Origin: Streptomyces phaeoluteigriseus
GTDB taxonomy: Bacteria > Actinomycetota > Actinomycetes > Streptomycetales > Streptomycetaceae
DNA length: 64,000 nucleotides
Direction: 5' to 3'
Assembly: GCF_001896135.2 (NCBI RefSeq)
Contig: NZ_MPOH02000023.1
Span: forward strand, 1 to 64,000
The notes under the pieces were generated by a model. The model had not been told where the DNA came from, did no database searches, and was given only the letters and a program-made list of their open reading frames with translations. The position numbers and the translations under genes were made by a program. Below, piece after piece: positions 37,655 to 46,077 of this stretch; position 1 is the first letter of the stretch; each line of letters opens with the position of its first letter.

Positions 37655-38589
37655 GTGCCGCGCAAGGACGTAGGGGGGAAGCGGGGGACCGCGGAGGCCG
37701 GGGCCGAGGTGGAGGCCGCGCTCGACGAGCTGTACAGCACGCCGCCCGCCGGTTTCGTCTCCCGGCGCGAGGAGCTGGCCCTGCGGGCCCGCACGGACGG
37801 GCGCGCGGAGGACGCCCGTCGTATCCACGCCGCCCGCCGGCCCTCGCTGGCGGCCTGGACGGCGAACCTGCTGCGGCGCTCCCTTCCGCAGGAGAGCCGA
37901 CGGTTCCTCGAACTCGGCGAGGCGCTGCGCGAGGCGTACGGCGCCCTGGACCGCGCCGGGATCAAGGAGCTGTCCGTGCGGCGCCGCAGTGTCGTCGCGG
38001 CGCTGTCCGGGCAGGCCGCGCGGCTCGCCGCGGAGGCCGGGCAACGGTTGTCGGCCTCGGTGCGGCAGGAGGTCGAGGCGACGCTCCAGGCGGTGCTGGC
38101 CGACCCGGGCGCCGCCGAGCAGTGGGCCGCCGGCCGGCTGGAGACCGCCCTCACCCCGCCTTCGGACCTGCCCGCCGGCAGCGCCCCGCCCAGCAGGGCG
38201 GCCCTACGACACCCGCGCGGCCCGCGGCCCGCGCCCCGGCGGAGGACGACCTCGCCGAGCGGCGCCGTGAACGCGAGCGGCAGCTCGCACGGGCCCAGGA
38301 GGCGGCGGAGGCGGCCGAGGGGCGGTTGCGCGAGCGTCGTACGGAACTGGCGGAGGCCGACGACCGGGCGGTCCGGGCGGGCGAGCGTCATGACCGGGCG
38401 GAGGAGGAGGTGGCCGCCGCCGAGCGGCGGCTGCACGCCGCGCGGGAGGAGCTTCAGCTCTCCCGGCAGGAGCGGCGGGAGGCCCAGGAGCAGCAGCGGG
38501 CGGCCTCCGACGCACTCACCCGTGCGGAGCGCGAGGCACGCGAGGCCACCCGGGAGGCCCAGCGGACCGAACGGCGCGGTCCCCGCTGA
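37655..38589 (+). pseudogene. Conserved actinobacterial coiled-coil protein, frameshifted
   Basis: About 311 residues. The N-terminal half (ALDELYSTPPAGFVSRREEL, ALRARTDGRAEDARRIHAAR, RPSLAAWTANLLRR) is the conserved domain of an uncharacterised actinobacterial family with the pattern 'LYxxPPxxFVxRRxEL ... LRRPTxAAW'. The C-terminal half is a long charged coiled coil (ERRRERERQLARAQEAAEAA through REATREAQRTERR). The halves lie in different frames; one base is missing near 38195. GTG 37655 is the start. The function is unknown. Confidence 0.7.
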
Positions 38590-38613
38590 GCCGGGGCGGG
38601 GCCGGGCCTTGCC

Positions 38614-39501
38614 CTACGCGTCGTCGCCCGTCGCGCCGAGGTCGACGGTCCAGGTGCGGTTGCCCGCCGCCCGAGCCCGGATCGGTGCCGGTGCGTCCGG
38701 TGACTCGGGGTCGAAGTCCGAGGTGAGGGTGTGGGTGACGACGCCGCTGGTCCAGGCCGGGGCGCCGCGGTTGAAGGCGCCGGTGTTCCGGGCCACCTTC
38801 CATCGGAAGCTGACGCTGTAAGAGGCGAGCCAGTATCCGGCGGTCAGCTTGGACGTGGTGGAGAAGCCGGGATCGTCGTTGAAGGTGATCGCGTTGCGGT
38901 CGCTGACGATGACGGCGTTGTTGTACGGCGGCTTGTACGGGCCGTCCTGCTGCCAGGGCCGCTCGCTGGGAACGCCCTCGGTGCTGCGGGCCGGGATGAT
39001 CTGGACGTTGCTGTCGGTGACCTCCTGCCAGAAGTGGTAGTTGCTGGCCGGGGACAGCGGGGCGCCGGCGGGGTTGTGCAGTGCCGCCGCCTGGGTGAAG
39101 CCGATGCTCTGGTCGGCGTCGAGGCGCTGGCTCGCCGGGCCGTCGTAGGCCGAGGTGAAGGTGAGGGTCGGCTTGTCGAGGTCGAAGACCTTCGTGCTGC
39201 CGCGGGTGGCGCGGCGGGCCGGCGGGCTGTCGCCGCGTTCGAGGCCGGCCGTGTCCCGGTCGCGCTTGGGAGGCATCCGCTGGACGGTGGTCCCGGCCGG
39301 GCCGGAGGCCTGCCAGGGCTGCCGTACCCGACCGACCGCGCGGGCGACGGCGGCATTGCCCGCGGTGCGCTGGAGAGCCGCCGCGCTCTCCGGGGTGAGG
39401 CCCGCCGTGCCGGGACGCGCCGCGTGTCCGGCCGAGGGGTGCGGCACGGGGAGGGGGGCGGGGCGTGCCGCGGTCTTCGTGGGTTCCTCGTGCGCGTGCA
39501 C
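38614..39501 (-). CDS. Putative toxin/effector with eCIS-type 'GNAAV' N-terminus
   Basis: A 295-residue protein with a disordered Ala/Pro N-terminus (MHAHEEPTKTAARPAPLP) and, at residues about 37-55, TPESAAALQRTAGNAAVARA. This 'LQRxxGNAAV' motif marks N-termini of many actinobacterial effectors and toxins associated with extracellular contractile injection systems. After a basic linker comes an unrecognised globular domain of about 185 residues (KVFDLDKPTLTFTSAYDG, ASNYHFWQEVTDSNVQIIPA, YKPPYNNAVIVSDRNAITFN, TSKLTAGYWLASYSVSFRWK). There is no signal peptide. GTG 39501 has GGGAGAA upstream. No sheath, baseplate or immunity gene is in the window. The motif is seen; effector status is inference. 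Confidence 0.6.
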   Translation of the reverse strand: MHAHEEPTKTAARPAPLPVPHPSAGHAARPGTAGLTPESAAALQRTAGNAAVARAVGRVRQPWQASGPAGTTVQRMPPKRDRDTAGLERGDSPPARRATRGSTKVFDLDKPTLTFTSAYDGPASQRLDADQSIGFTQAAALHNPAGAPLSPASNYHFWQEVTDSNVQIIPARSTEGVPSERPWQQDGPYKPPYNNAVIVSDRNAITFNDDPGFSTTSKLTAGYWLASYSVSFRWKVARNTGAFNRGAPAWTSGVVTHTLTSDFDPESPDAPAPIRARAAGNRTWTVDLGATGDDA

Positions 39502-39682
39502 CCGTTCTCCCGTCTGAGCTGCTGTCGGTGGCGGCCCTCCGCCGTTCCGGGGGGTGCCATGCGGCTATCCGACCGAACCTAGTCAGGGCCGGGCAGGACC
39601 ACAACCATCTGCGGGGGCAGGGCTGTTGGGACCCGCGGACAGTTCGGGGTGCCCCGCGGGACACGGGCGGGACACGGGCGGG

Positions 39683-39888
39683 TCAGGGGTGGACCGGCGG
39701 CTGCCACTCGGGCAGAAGGATCGTGGCGTCGTCCCGGAGGCGCCCGGTCGGTCGGCGAGGTGGACGACGGTGTGTGCGAGGCCGAGCGCCTTTGCGCAGC
39801 GGGCGACGGCGGCGGACAGGTCCAGGCTGGAGTTGACGGGGTCGGCGAGGAGGTCCCGCAGGTGCTCTTCGCCGGCGTCGGCCGACAT
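39683..39888 (-). pseudogene. Possible PP2C phosphatase C-terminal remnant
   Basis: About 68 residues across one frame break: MSADAGEEHLRDLLADPVNS, SLDLSAAVARCAKALGLAHT, then (after restoring one G near 39750) RLRDDATILLPEWQPP. 'RLRDDATxLLxEW' is the usual end of SpoIIE/PP2C domains in Streptomyces, where the second Asp binds metal. The rest of the phosphatase is absent. A small independent protein cannot be excluded. Confidence 0.4.
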
Positions 39889-39977
39889 GCCCTCACCCAC
39901 CGCATGCTCGGGTTGATCACCTTCGCGGTAACTCTCACACCGCGCACCGGCCCACGCAGGTCGGCGAGCGGCTCGGC

Positions 39978-40835
39978 CTACCGGACGACGTCGACGAGGT
40001 GGGGCACCACGCGGGTCAGCCGGACGACGCCCCAGACGATCAGGAGGGCTCCGGCGGCCTCGGGGAGGAGCCACCAGCCGGTGCGGACGTGCTCGTCGAA
40101 CAAGGTGATGCCGAGCAGGAGGCTCACGGTGGCGTCGCCGATGGTCAGCGCGGGTTGCGAGGCGACCAGCGGGCCGGCCTGGAGGGCGTTCTCCAGCAGC
40201 AGGAGCGCGCAGACGCCGGCCAGGGCGAAGCCGTACGTCTGCCAGGCGGTCAGGAAGCCGGGGAGGCCGGCGTCGGCCAGGCGTCCGGTGGCGGACTTCA
40301 TGAGCGCGGCGGTCAGGGCGTTGCCGATCGCGGCGGCCGTCGCCAGCGCCGCCGCCCGCACGAGGGGTGAGCGGGTGGGGCGGGCGACAGCGACGGCGGC
40401 GGCCATCGCGGCCAGGCAGAGCGCCAGTACCGGGATCCAGTGCGTCATCGGAGCCTGGTCGCGGGTGCCGGAGGGCGCCGCCGACAGCAGGACCAGGGCC
40501 AGACCGGCCACCAGTGCCGCGACCGCCCGCCAGCCGTCGGCGGAGAGACGGCGGTGCAGCAGCGGAACGGCCAGCAGCAGCGCGAAGGGCAGTTCCAGGA
40601 TGAAGAGGGGCTGGACGAGGGCCAGGGGTCCGTTGACCAGGGCGAGTGCCTGGAAGATCGCGGCACCGACGACACCGGCGACACCGACGGCCCAGGCGGG
40701 CCGCCTCACGAGCGCGCGCAGCAGCCGCAGGCCGCCGCCGTGCGGCACCGTGGCGGCGGCCTTCCGCTGGAAGGCCGTCCCCACGGCGTTGCTGGCGGCG
40801 GCGAGAACGGCGAACAGGACAGCGAGCACGGTCAT
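39978..40835 (-). CDS. DMT-superfamily (EamA-like) transporter
   Basis: A 285-residue membrane protein with about ten transmembrane helices in two EamA-like halves. It starts MTVLAVLFAVLAAASNAVGT; the first half includes ALVNGPLALVQPLFILELPF and the second includes LAGVCALLLLENALQAGPLV and ITLFDEHVRTGWWLLPEAAG. The N-terminal 'FQRKAA' after helix 1 is typical of a Streptomyces DMT subgroup related to NIPA-type magnesium transporters. The substrate is unknown. It is divergent from a PP2C gene with only about 110 bp between starts. Confidence 0.82.
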   Translation of the reverse strand: MTVLAVLFAVLAAASNAVGTAFQRKAAATVPHGGGLRLLRALVRRPAWAVGVAGVVGAAIFQALALVNGPLALVQPLFILELPFALLLAVPLLHRRLSADGWRAVAALVAGLALVLLSAAPSGTRDQAPMTHWIPVLALCLAAMAAAVAVARPTRSPLVRAAALATAAAIGNALTAALMKSATGRLADAGLPGFLTAWQTYGFALAGVCALLLLENALQAGPLVASQPALTIGDATVSLLLGITLFDEHVRTGWWLLPEAAGALLIVWGVVRLTRVVPHLVDVVR

Positions 40836-40947
40836 GTGATCACCATGCCGCGATCGGCGGGCGGGGCGCGGGAGGCGGATATTGAGGAGGAGGGTGTTCC
40901 CGTTCCCGGGCGGGACGCCGACGGCCGGACACGGAGCGGGAGAGACG

Positions 40948-42084
40948 GTGGACGCGTCGAGAGAGCCGAGCGGGTCGTCCGCGGCGGGCGGGGAGGGCCG
41001 TACCGCGCCGCCGCTGCGCTGGTCGGTCGTGGTGTTCTGGCTCGTCCTCGTCACGGTGGTCCTGGCGGTGATCGGGGTCTTCCTGGACCGTGAGACCAGG
41101 CTCGCCCCCTTCCTCGTGGTGCTTCCCGCGCTGATCGCCGGACGCGGCAGCGTGCGCCAGACCGCCGTCGCGTCGGCCTGGGTGACGGTGATGATCGCCG
41201 GTGCCCTGTTCGACACCGCGGAGGACACGATCGGCGCGGCGACGGCCACCGTCGTCTTCGCGGTCGTCTTCAACGGGCTGAGCGTCGCGCGGGCCGCCCA
41301 GCGGGTTCACAGCGAGCGCGAGATCGCCCGGCTGCGGTCCGCGGCGGCGGCGCTCCAGCGGCAACTCCTGCGGCCGTTCCCGCTGATGACGGACCAGCTC
41401 ATCGTGCACGGCCTCTACCAGCCGGTGGAGGAGGACAGCCGGGTGGGCGGCGACGTGTACGAGGTCGTGGCCTCGCCGTACGGCAGCCGGGTCTTCATCG
41501 CCGACGTCCAGGGCAAGGGGCTGCCCGCCATCAGCGCGGCCTTCTCGGTCCTCAGCGCCTTCCGTGAGGCGGCCATCGCCGAGCCCACCCTGACCGCCGT
41601 CGTCGACGCCCTGGAGGACGCGGTGCTGCGGCACAACTCCTTCGCGGCGCAGGCCGGCGAGAGCGAGCGGTTCGTGACGGCGCTGGTCCTCGGCATCGGC
41701 TCCGACACGGAGGTCCAGGCGATCAACTGCGGTCATGTCCCGCCGCTGATGCTGCACGGCGACCGGGACGGTCCGGTGCTGAAGGGCGAGCCGTGCGTTC
41801 CGCTGGGTCTCGACGCGCTCTCTCCTGAGCCCCGTACGGTCGAGTGGTTCTCCTTCCCGCGGGGCAGCACGCTGCTGCTGTGCACCGACGGGGTCACCGA
41901 GGCACGGGATCCGTCGGGGACGTTCTATCCCCTGGAGGAGCGCGCCGCGGCCTGGGGCGACGTCCGCCCCGGCGACCTGCCCGCGACGGTCCACCGTGAC
42001 CTGCGACGCCACGCGGCGGGTACCCAGGGCGACGACACGGCGCTGATGGTGCTGCGGAGGCGACCGGCCGGCGAGGTCGACTGA
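40948..42084 (+). CDS. Membrane-bound SpoIIE-type PP2C phosphatase
   Basis: A 378-residue protein with about three transmembrane helices at residues about 25-110 (SVVVFWLVLVTVVLAVIGVF, LAPFLVVLPALIAG, AATATVVFAVVFNGL), a short linking coiled coil (RVHSEREIARLRSAAAALQR) and a PP2C domain. Metal-site blocks are DSRVGGDVYEVV, IADVQGKGLPA, LLCTDGVTEARD and GDDTALMVLRR. There is no PAS or GAF, so any signal must come through the membrane part. GTG 40948 follows GGAG/GGGAGAG; an in-frame TTG/GTG further upstream is less likely. It belongs to the common Streptomyces membrane PP2C type. Confidence 0.9.
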   Translation: MDASREPSGSSAAGGEGRTAPPLRWSVVVFWLVLVTVVLAVIGVFLDRETRLAPFLVVLPALIAGRGSVRQTAVASAWVTVMIAGALFDTAEDTIGAATATVVFAVVFNGLSVARAAQRVHSEREIARLRSAAAALQRQLLRPFPLMTDQLIVHGLYQPVEEDSRVGGDVYEVVASPYGSRVFIADVQGKGLPAISAAFSVLSAFREAAIAEPTLTAVVDALEDAVLRHNSFAAQAGESERFVTALVLGIGSDTEVQAINCGHVPPLMLHGDRDGPVLKGEPCVPLGLDALSPEPRTVEWFSFPRGSTLLLCTDGVTEARDPSGTFYPLEERAAAWGDVRPGDLPATVHRDLRRHAAGTQGDDTALMVLRRRPAGEVD

Positions 42085-42238
42085 CGGGCCCCGGCGTGCC
42101 GCCTGGCGTGCTCCCCGGCGCCCGGGTCCGCCGCCGGCGTCGCTCGGCCGCGCCGCCCACACCGGTCGGCAGCCACGTGCCCGGTATGCGTAGAGTGTTA
42201 TGTCCCGCGGCTGCACGCCATTCCCTTCCGGAGCCCTC

Positions 42239-43408
42239 ATGCCCGCCCCGTCAGCCGGCCCGGACGGCGGGTCCGACGCCCTGTTCGGACTCGACGCCCT
42301 CGAGCCGCCCCCGCCCTCCGCCGGTCCGTCGTTCCGCGACTCCGACACGGCCCGTCGCCTGCTGCCCGTGCGGGAGATCCACGCCGAACCGGCAGCCGCC
42401 GCCTCGGCGCGCGGTCGCCAGATCATCGCCCGCTTCCCCGAGGCCCGGCTGATCGAGGTCGACTCCCACTGGCGTGTTCCCGGCCTGCACGGCAACGAGG
42501 GCAACGTCGAACGGTGGGTGCGCGTCAAGGGCGAGACACTCGTGCTGGGCGAGAGGAAGACGCTCGACACACGCCCCAACGGGCGCTCGGCGGACTGGAT
42601 CGCTCCCGGCCTCTCCAACGGCTGCGCCCTGGCGTGTGCCTACTGCTATGTGCCGCGCCGCAAGGGCTACGCCAACCCCATCACCGTGTTCACCAACGTC
42701 GACCGGATCATCGCCCACCTCGGGCGGCACATCGCACGGCAGGGTCGCAAACAGGAGCCCAACCAGTGCGATCCGACGGCGTGGGTGTACGACATCGGGG
42801 AGAACGGCGACTGCTCGGTGGACGCCCTCGTCTGCGACAACACGGCCGATCTGGTGCGTGCCTTCCGCCGCTGGCCGACGGCCAAGGCGTCCTTCGCGAC
42901 GAAGTTCGTCAATCCCGACCTGCTCGCGCTGGAGCCGCGGGGCCGGACCCGGATCCGCTTCTCGCTGATGCCCGAGACCGACGCCCGTCTCCTGGACGTG
43001 CGCACCTCACCGGTCGCCGCCCGTGTCGCCGCCGCGGCCGACTTCCTGGACGCCGGTTACGAGGTGCACTTCAACTTCTCCCCCGTCGTCCTGCGGCCGG
43101 GCTGGCGGGAGGCCTGGGGCGACCTGCTCCGACACCTTGACGACGTGCTGCCCGAGCGGGTCAAGCGGCAGGCGGCCGCCGAGGTGATCATGCTCACCCA
43201 CAACCAGGGACTGCATGAGGTGAACCTGGGCTGGCATCCCCGTGCCGAGCAGGTGCTGTGGCAGCCGGATCTGCAGCAGGCGAAACGTTCCGAGAACGGC
43301 GCGTCGAACGTCCGCTACCGCAACGCGATCAAGGCCGAGGCGGTGAACACGCTGCGCGAACTGGTCGGCGTCCACGCGCCGTGGCTGCGCATCCGCTACG
43401 CCTTCTGA
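42239..43408 (+). CDS. Spore photoproduct lyase-like radical SAM protein
   Basis: A 389-residue radical SAM enzyme. The iron-sulfur cluster Cys are in NGCALACAYCYVPRRKGYAN (CxxxCxxC). Flanking blocks fit the SPL family: HGNEGNVERWVRVKGETLVL, YDIGENGDCSVDALV, FATKFVNPDLLALEP, RFSLMPETDARLLDVRT and HFNFSPVVLRPGWREAWGDL. SPL repairs the thymine dimer of endospores; Streptomyces lacks endospores, so the actual substrate of this subfamily is open. ATG 42239 is preceded by GGAG and by a TAGAGT -10 element at 42190, which argues against the earlier ATG at 42200. Confidence 0.9.
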   Translation: MPAPSAGPDGGSDALFGLDALEPPPPSAGPSFRDSDTARRLLPVREIHAEPAAAASARGRQIIARFPEARLIEVDSHWRVPGLHGNEGNVERWVRVKGETLVLGERKTLDTRPNGRSADWIAPGLSNGCALACAYCYVPRRKGYANPITVFTNVDRIIAHLGRHIARQGRKQEPNQCDPTAWVYDIGENGDCSVDALVCDNTADLVRAFRRWPTAKASFATKFVNPDLLALEPRGRTRIRFSLMPETDARLLDVRTSPVAARVAAAADFLDAGYEVHFNFSPVVLRPGWREAWGDLLRHLDDVLPERVKRQAAAEVIMLTHNQGLHEVNLGWHPRAEQVLWQPDLQQAKRSENGASNVRYRNAIKAEAVNTLRELVGVHAPWLRIRYAF

Positions 43409-43446
43409 ACCGTCCCCGGCCCGCGCTCCGCGCAGGGGCCGGGCGG

Positions 43447-43604
43447 TGTCAGGGCAGGGGCCGAGCACCCCGGTCGGCCCGGACTCCGGCCCCGAGCAGA
43501 CCCGCGGGGCGAAAGGGATCCAGGGCAATGTCAGGGCAAGGGCCGGGCATCCCGGTCGGCTCGGCCACCGGCCCCGAGCAGACCCGTGGAGTGGAGGGGA
43601 TCCG
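43447..43604. repeat. Tandem duplication of the SDR gene 3' end (2 x 76 bp)
   Basis: Two diverged direct copies, 43447-43522 and 43529-43604, share TGTCAGGGCA, CCCGGTCGG, CGGCCCCGAGCAGACCCG and GGGATCC with about ten differences. The second copy is the 3' end and stop region of the SDR gene on the - strand; the first lies beyond its stop in the spacer. Confidence 0.85.
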
Positions 43605-44416
43605 CTGCCTCCAGCCGCGGCAGTTCGCGACGGGCCACGCGCAGCACCACGGGTGGCAGCGCGATCCGGGCGAGCTGCGCGAGGCGCAGCCAGGCGGGCG
43701 CGTAGACGGCGGTGCTGCGGCGTTCCACGGCGCGGGTGAGCGCCTCCGCGACGGTCTCGACGGGGTGGACCCGCCGGGCGGGCCCCGGCATGTGCGCGCG
43801 CAGCTCCCGCAGGACGGCGTGCCGGTCGGCGTCCCGGATCATGTCGGTGTCGGTCCAGTTCAGGTAGGCGATACCGACCGCGACACCGCGGTGCGCCTCC
43901 TCCGCCCCCAGCGCGTGCGCGAAGGCCTCCACTCCGGCCTTGGACGCGCAGTACGCGCTCATCATCGGAGCGGCGCCGAAGGAGGCCAGGGAGGCGATCT
44001 GGAGGTAGTAGCCCGCCGTCTCCCGCAGGTCGGGCAGGAACGTGTGCGCAGTGAGGGCGCTGCCGGTGAGGTTCACGTCGACGACCCGGCGCCAGTCGGC
44101 CATGTCCTGCGTCGCGAAGGGGCCGCCCTCGGCGATACCGGCGTTGGCGACGACCGCCGACGGTGGGCCCAGGCGGGCACGGACGGTCTCCGCGGCGTGC
44201 CGGAGGGCCTCTTCCTCCGTGACGTCGGCCTCGACGGCGATGGCCGGTGTGGGCAGCGAGGCGGCGACGGCCTCCAGGGCGGGCCGCTCGTGGCCGAGCA
44301 GGGCCAGGCGGGCGCCGCGCCGGGCGAGCGCGTGGGCGTGGGCGGCGCCCACCCCCCCGCGCCGCGCCCGTGACGACGACGGTGCGGTTCTCCAGGGGAC
44401 TGTGCGCCTGCGCCAT
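43531..44416 (-). pseudogene. Short-chain dehydrogenase/reductase, homopolymer frameshift
   Basis: About 295 residues. The NAD(P) site starts TVVVTGAARG in one frame and continues GAAHAHALARRGARLALLGH in another. The break sits in a run of seven C (+ strand, 44352-44358), where six would restore the frame. Further motifs: VVANAGIAEGG (NAG), a Ser in YLQIASLASFG and YCASK (YxxxK). It is the last gene of an operon with SRPBCC and FAD oxidoreductase genes. ATG 44416 follows CGGAGCG. The C-terminal extension (about 60 residues, LARIALPPVVLRVARRELPR) looks membrane-associated. The substrate is unknown. Confidence 0.87.
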
Positions 44417-44451
44417 GAGTCGCTCCGATCGTCGGTCCCCCCGGTCGCCGT

Positions 44452-46077
44452 TCAGGTGGGCCGGGCGTGGCCCGCGCGGTCCCGGTGCGTGAGGGCGCGC
44501 TGTAGCCCTGCCAGCCCCGGCGCCCGGTTCCGGCGCAGCGCCGCGCGGGCCGCGTTGGCGCCCGGCGCGCCGTGCACGCCGCCGCCGGGGTGGGCGCTCG
44601 CCGAAGCGAGGAACAGGCCGCGCAGCGGTGTCTCCGGCCGTCCGGTGCCGGGCAGCGGACGGAAGATGAGCTGCTGGTGGATGCCCGCGGTGCCGCCGTT
44701 GATGGCGCCCGCGCGGAGATTGCCGTCGAGTGCCTGGAGGGTGGGCGGGGCGAGCACGCGGCGGGCGCGGATCAGCGCGCGGAATCCGGGCGCGAATCGT
44801 TCGACCTGGCGTTCGACCCGGTCGGCCATGACTTCCTGCTCCTTGGGGTCCCAGGCCCCGGTGAGGCCCTCGTCCCCCGCGTCGGCCGCGACCTCGTGCG
44901 GCACGTGGGTGTAGGCCCAGGCTGACTCGGTGCCCTGCGGGGAGCGGGTCGGGTCGGCCGTCGTCATCTGGCCGAACAGGCAGAACGGGCGGTCGGGGAC
45001 CTGCCGCATCGCGATCTGGGCGGCGAAGCGGGTGAGTTCGTCGAGGCCGTCGGCGAGATGCACCGTGCCGGCCCGTGCGGCCTGCTCGGCACGCCAGGGC
45101 ACGGGGCCGTCGAGGGCCCAGTCGACCTTGAAGGTGGCGAAGTCCCACTCGAACCGCTTCAGATCGGCCAGGAGCTGGGACGGAAGGTGCTCGGGCTCGA
45201 CCAGTTCGCCGTAGAGGGCGGGGACGGACACGTCCGCCAGGACGGCGCGGCGGGCGGCGAGCGTCCCGCCGTCGGCGGTGCGTACGCCCACGGCTCGTCC
45301 GCCGCGGACGACGACGCGGTCCACCCGCTGCCCGCAGCGCAGGGTGCCGCCGCGCGAGCGCAGCCGGCGGACCAGCGCGTCGGTGAGGGCGCCGGCGCCG
45401 CCGGTGGGTACGGGGAAGCCGTACGTCTGGCCGAGCATGGACATCAGCCAGCCGAAGCCGCCGCTGCCGGCGGCCTCCGGGGCGAGGTCGGCGTGCAGCG
45501 CGTTCCCCGCGAGGAGGAGCCTGCCCCCCTCGCCGCCGAACTCCTCGGCGCCCATGCGGCGCACCGGCAGCAGGAGGGTGCGGGCCAGCCGCAGACCTCC
45601 AGCCGCACGCAGCCGGACGGCGAGCCGCCCGGTGGCCTTCACCGGCGGGAAAGGGGTGAACAGGGCGTCGACGATGTCGGAACGGAGCCGTTCCCAGATC
45701 TCGTGCAGTCGGCGCCAGGCGGCGCCGTCGCCGTCGTGGAAGACGTCGAGGGAGGCTGCGGTGGCGTCGATCCGCCGGTCCAGGACCGCGCACCTGCCGT
45801 CGCTCAGCGGATGTGCCAGGACGTGGGGTGCGTGACTCCACCGCAGTCCGTGGTCCTCCAGGCGCAGGGCCGACACCACCGGGGAGGCGGCGGCGAGCGG
45901 GTAGAAGGAGCTGAAGAGGTCGTTGACGAAGTCCGGGTCCACTCCCCGGTCGTGACGCACCGCTCCGCCGGGTTCGGGCTGCTCCTCGACGACCTCCACG
46001 CTCCATCCCGCGTCGGCCAGCAGGTTGGCGGCCACCAGGCCGTTGGGTCCCGCCCCGATCACCACGGCGTCAGGCAT
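44452..46077 (-). CDS. Phytoene desaturase-like FAD-dependent oxidoreductase
   Basis: A 541-residue flavoprotein of the CrtI/amine-oxidase superfamily. The dinucleotide-binding motif is VVIGAGPNGLVAANLLADAG at the N-terminus, followed by VVEEQPEPGGAVRHD. The C-terminal FAD block is FLASASAHPGGGVHGAPGAN, typical of CrtI-like proteins. The central region YGFPVPTGGAGALTDALVRR also fits. It is the second gene of an operon, overlapping the SRPBCC gene by 8 nt and followed by an SDR gene 35 bp on. It may oxidise a lipid or isoprenoid; no other carotenoid genes are near. Confidence 0.9.
   Translation of the reverse strand: MPDAVVIGAGPNGLVAANLLADAGWSVEVVEEQPEPGGAVRHDRGVDPDFVNDLFSSFYPLAAASPVVSALRLEDHGLRWSHAPHVLAHPLSDGRCAVLDRRIDATAASLDVFHDGDGAAWRRLHEIWERLRSDIVDALFTPFPPVKATGRLAVRLRAAGGLRLARTLLLPVRRMGAEEFGGEGGRLLLAGNALHADLAPEAAGSGGFGWLMSMLGQTYGFPVPTGGAGALTDALVRRLRSRGGTLRCGQRVDRVVVRGGRAVGVRTADGGTLAARRAVLADVSVPALYGELVEPEHLPSQLLADLKRFEWDFATFKVDWALDGPVPWRAEQAARAGTVHLADGLDELTRFAAQIAMRQVPDRPFCLFGQMTTADPTRSPQGTESAWAYTHVPHEVAADAGDEGLTGAWDPKEQEVMADRVERQVERFAPGFRALIRARRVLAPPTLQALDGNLRAGAINGGTAGIHQQLIFRPLPGTGRPETPLRGLFLASASAHPGGGVHGAPGANAARAALRRNRAPGLAGLQRALTHRDRAGHARPT

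Noticed and set aside
35527..38589. 1020-codon open frame on the + strand
   Set aside because: Mostly an out-of-frame shadow of the PP2C gene. Only its last part (about 38195-38589) is real, as the frame-corrected coiled coil.
43447..43604. CRISPR-like direct repeat
   Set aside because: Only two long diverged copies with no regular spacers; explained as a duplicated gene end.
43007..46006. 999-codon open frame on the - strand
   Set aside because: It covers the SPL gene antisense and the SDR and FAD oxidoreductase genes out of frame. Only the few residues at the true SDR N-terminus are meaningful.
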